Part shown: positions 17,867 through 20,000 of the stretch, one piece after another
Numbering within the stretch: position 1 is the first letter of the stretch
Layout: each line of letters opens with the position of its first letter
NCBI GenBank assembly: GCA_014634225.1
Contig: BLFN01000201.1
Span: forward strand, 1,743,959-1,763,958
Direction: 5' to 3'
Length of the DNA stretch: 20,000 nucleotides
Origin: Acropora yongei
Lineage: Eukaryota; Cnidaria; Anthozoa; Scleractinia; Acroporidae
Notes under the pieces: model-generated
Database searches by the model: none
Seen by the model: the letters and a program-made list of their open reading frames with translations, nothing else
Told to the model about the DNA's origin: nothing
Position numbers and translations under genes: made by a program

Positions 17867-19020
17867 CTTAAGTTTAGGGTGTTAAATTTGGAGTTTAGAG
17901 TGCTTAATTTAGAGTTTACAGCACTGGAATTTAGAGGTAAGAGTGTTCAGTTTAGAGTGTTGAGTTTAGAGTGTTAAGTTTAGAGTCTTAAGTTTAGAGT
18001 GGTAAATTCAGAGTTTGGAGTCTTAAGTTTAGAGTTTAGAGTGCTAAATTTACAAATTATAGGCTTTAGGTTAGAGTTTAGAATGTTGAATTTAGAGGTT
18101 AAAGCCTTAAGTTTAGAGTTTTGAGTGTTAAATATGGAGTTAAGAGTCCTCAGTTTAGTGTTAAATTTAGAGTTTACAGTCTTAAGTTTAGAGTTCAGAA
18201 ATTTAAATTTCGAGTCTAGAGTCTTAAGTTTACAGTTTAGAGTGTTAACGTTAGAGTTGAGAGTAATAAATTTGCTTAGAGTTTTAAGTTCAGAGCTTAG
18301 AGTGTCAAATTTAGAGTGTAGAGTGTTCAGTTTAAAGTTTAGAATTTAGAATTTAGAAAGTTTAGAATTAAATTTAGAGTTTAGACTCTTGGAGTTTAGA
18401 GTTTAGAGTGTTGAGTTTAGAGTCTTACATTTAGAGCTTAGGGTCTTAGATTTCGAGTTTAGAATCTTACGTTTAGAGTCTTAAATTTTGAGTTTAGATC
18501 TTAGTTTAAAGTCTTATGTTTAGAGTTTAGAGGCGGGCTTTAGCTTCCCCAGTCCAAATCCAACGAGAGTTGGATTTCCAACCGGGTACTGCGGACTCTC
18601 ACCACTACGAGGTACCCACCTGAGGAGAGTCAAAAAACTGGAATTCAAGTTACAGTTTAGAGTCCTAGGTTTTGAGTTAAGACACTTAACTTTAGAGTTT
18701 AGAGTCTTAGGGTAAGAGTGTTAAACTTAAAGTTTAGAGTCTTAAGTTTTGAGTTTAGAGTCTTAAGTTTAGAGTTTACAGTGTTAAATTTAGAGTATAG
18801 AGTGCTAAATTTAGACTTTACAGTCTTGGAATTTAGAGTTTAGAGTGTTGAGTTCAGAGTGTTGAGTTTAGAGTGTTGAGTTCAGAGTCTTGAGTTTACA
18901 GTTTAGATTGTTAACATTAGAGTTGACAGTCTTAAGTTTAGAGTTTAGAGTAATAAATTTAGAGTTTACAGTCTTACGTTCCGAGCTTAGAGTGTTAAAT
19001 TTAGAGTTTGGAGTGTTAAA
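17867..19020 (+). repeat. C block, copy 3
   Basis: Its island is offset 4135 bp from copy 2. It is closer to copy 2 than to copy 1 by the shared variants listed for copy 2. Private changes are a 3-bp loss in AATAAATTTGCTTAGAG near 18265, a rearranged TTTAGAATTTAGAATTTAGA near 18340-18370, and two extra heptads (GTTCAGAGTGTTGAG) near 18853. It is followed by the third part of an A module joined without a CTAAGAT anchor. Confidence 0.85.
18532..18647. other. GC-rich structured island, copy 3
   Basis: Identical to the islands at 5815 and 14397. Paired segments fall at 18556-18564/18569-18577, 18584-18589/18612-18617 and 18594-18600/18625-18631. The local heptad rearrangement near 18340-18370 stops short of the shared segment, which stays unchanged. 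Confidence 0.75.
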
Positions 19021-20000
19021 TTTAAAGTTTACAGTCTTAAATTTATAGTTTAGAGTCTTAAGCTTAAAGTTTAGAGTCTTGAGTTTAGAGTTGACAGTGT
19101 TAAATTTAGAGTTTACAGTCTTGGAATTTAGAGTTTAGAGTGTTGAGTCTTAAGTTTAAAGTTTAGAATTTTAAATTTAAAGTTTAGGGTCTTGGAGTTT
19201 AGAGTGTTGAGTTTAGAGTGTTAAGTTTAGAATTTAGAGTTTTAAGTTGAGAGTTTAGACTCTTAAAGTTTAGAGTTTAGAGTGCTAAATTTAGAGATTA
19301 GAGCTCGGAGTTTAACGAGTTTAAAGAGTTGAATTTAAAGTGTTGAGTTTAGAGTGTTGAGATTAGAGGGTTGAGTTTAGAGTCTTAAGTTTACAGTTCA
19401 GAGTGTTAACGTTAGAGTTGACAGTCTTAAATTTAGAGTTTAGAGTGTTAAGTTTAAAGTTTAGAGTCTTAAGTTTAAAGTTTAGAATTTTAAATTTAGA
19501 GTTTAGGGTCTTGGAGTTTAGAGTTTAGAGTGTTGAGTTTAGTGTGTTGAGTTTAGAGTCTTAAGCTAAGATTCTTAAATTTAGAGTTTAGAGTGTTAAA
19601 TTTTAAGTTTAGGGTTTAGAGTGTTAAGTTTAAAGTTCAAAGTCTTAAGTTTAAATTTTAAAATTTTAAATTGAGAGTTTAGAGTGTTAAAGCTTGGAGT
19701 TTAGAGTGTTGAATTTAAAGTGTTGAGTTTAGATTCTTGAGTTTAGAGTCTTAAGTTTACAGTCTTAAATTTATAGTTTAGAGTCTTAAGCTTAAAGTTT
19801 AGAGTCTTGAGTTTAGAGTTGACAGTGTTAAATTTAGAGTTTACAGTCTTGGAATTTAGAGTTTAGAGTGCTGAGTTTAGAGTCTTAAGTTTAAAGTTTA
19901 GAATTTTAAATTTAGAGTTTAGGATCTTGGAGTTTAGAGTGTTGAGTCTAGAGTGTTGAATTTAGAGTTTAGAGTTTTAAGTTGAGAGTTTAGACTCTTA
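19021..20000 (+). repeat. Alternating A/B modules, right end of window
   Basis: No gene. A partial A module without its anchor (19021-19150) leads into a B module with the hairpin near 19244, GAGCTCGG near 19300, an unusual TTTAACGAGTTTAAAGAG insertion near 19312-19330, and the GTTAACG box near 19407. A full A module starts at 19566, and a new B module is cut by the window edge inside its hairpin. Confidence 0.75.

Larger units (their letters stand above)
1..20000 (+). repeat. Degenerate heptanucleotide satellite array (TTTAGAG family)
   Basis: Nearly the whole window can be cut into 7-bp units in a single orientation. The commonest unit is TTTAGAG. Others are TTTAAAG, TTTACAG, TTTAGGG, TTCAGAG and a second class of form TNTTRAR (TGTTGAG, TGTTAAA, TCTTAAG, TCTTGAG). 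A few 8-bp units such as TGTTGGAG and TCTTGGAA recur at fixed places. The + strand is G-rich and very C-poor; some 60-base rows contain no C. Only four islands, the GC-rich sequence (three copies) and the tRNA-bearing insertion, do not follow the pattern. The unit resembles the TTTAGGG telomere heptad, but canonical units are scattered, so this is a diverged satellite, perhaps subtelomeric or pericentromeric, and not a telomere. Location on a chromosome cannot be told from the sequence. Confidence 0.95.

Noticed and set aside
1..20000. CRISPR array or bacterial repeat region
   Set aside because: There are no constant repeats with unique spacers of fixed length, no coding genes, and a eukaryotic tRNA-derived insertion is present.

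Overview
The window looks like eukaryotic, non-coding satellite DNA. I find no supportable protein gene. Almost all of it is one array built from diverged 7-bp units: TTTAGAG as the core, mixed with TTTAAAG, TTTACAG, TTTAGGG, TGTTGAG, TGTTAAA, TCTTAAG and similar. All units lie in one orientation, so the + strand is rich in T, A and G and very poor in C. The likely source is a cnidarian, probably a stony coral. That rests on one insertion near 10.0-10.3 kb whose tRNA-like sequence and tail resemble, from memory, a repeat common in scleractinian coral sequences. I could not verify this by a search.

Layout. Positions 1-5146 hold an older, more scrambled part of the array, with its own module family (five copies) and three diverged relatives of a block found further right. 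A block of about 1.1 kb, called C here, occurs three times (about 5147-6270, 13761-14880, 17867-19020). Each C block carries an identical 116-bp GC-rich, C-containing, non-heptad island (5815-5930, 14397-14512, 18532-18647). The island has a 9-bp hairpin with a GAGA tetraloop and two crossing complementary pairs. Identity across the three copies extends over about 273 bp around each island.

Between and after the C blocks (about 6271-13760, 14881-17866, 19021-20000) are alternating higher-order modules. Module A is 324 bp when full and often 296 bp; it starts at a CTAAGATTGTTAAAT anchor and contains an AT-rich palindrome. Module B is about 320-340 bp; it carries a small hairpin, a GAGCTCGG word and a conserved GTTAACGTTAGAGTTGAC box. 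Distances between A anchors are often 289, 296, 310, 620, 627 or 634 bp, which differ by whole heptads.

Inside one B module at 9964-10320 sits a 357-bp insertion: an inverted 34-bp fragment, a 65-bp tail copy, a leader, a 73-bp tRNA-like sequence with A and B boxes, and a second tail copy. It is flanked by an 11-13 bp target duplication of the satellite. Intact empty sites exist elsewhere in the window, so the insertion can be read to the base. Its structure fits LINE-type target-primed retrotransposition with a 5' inversion.

The few open reading frames (up to 87 codons) are by-products: three heptads make 21 bp, or seven codons, so the repeat can read as a seven-residue peptide repeat.
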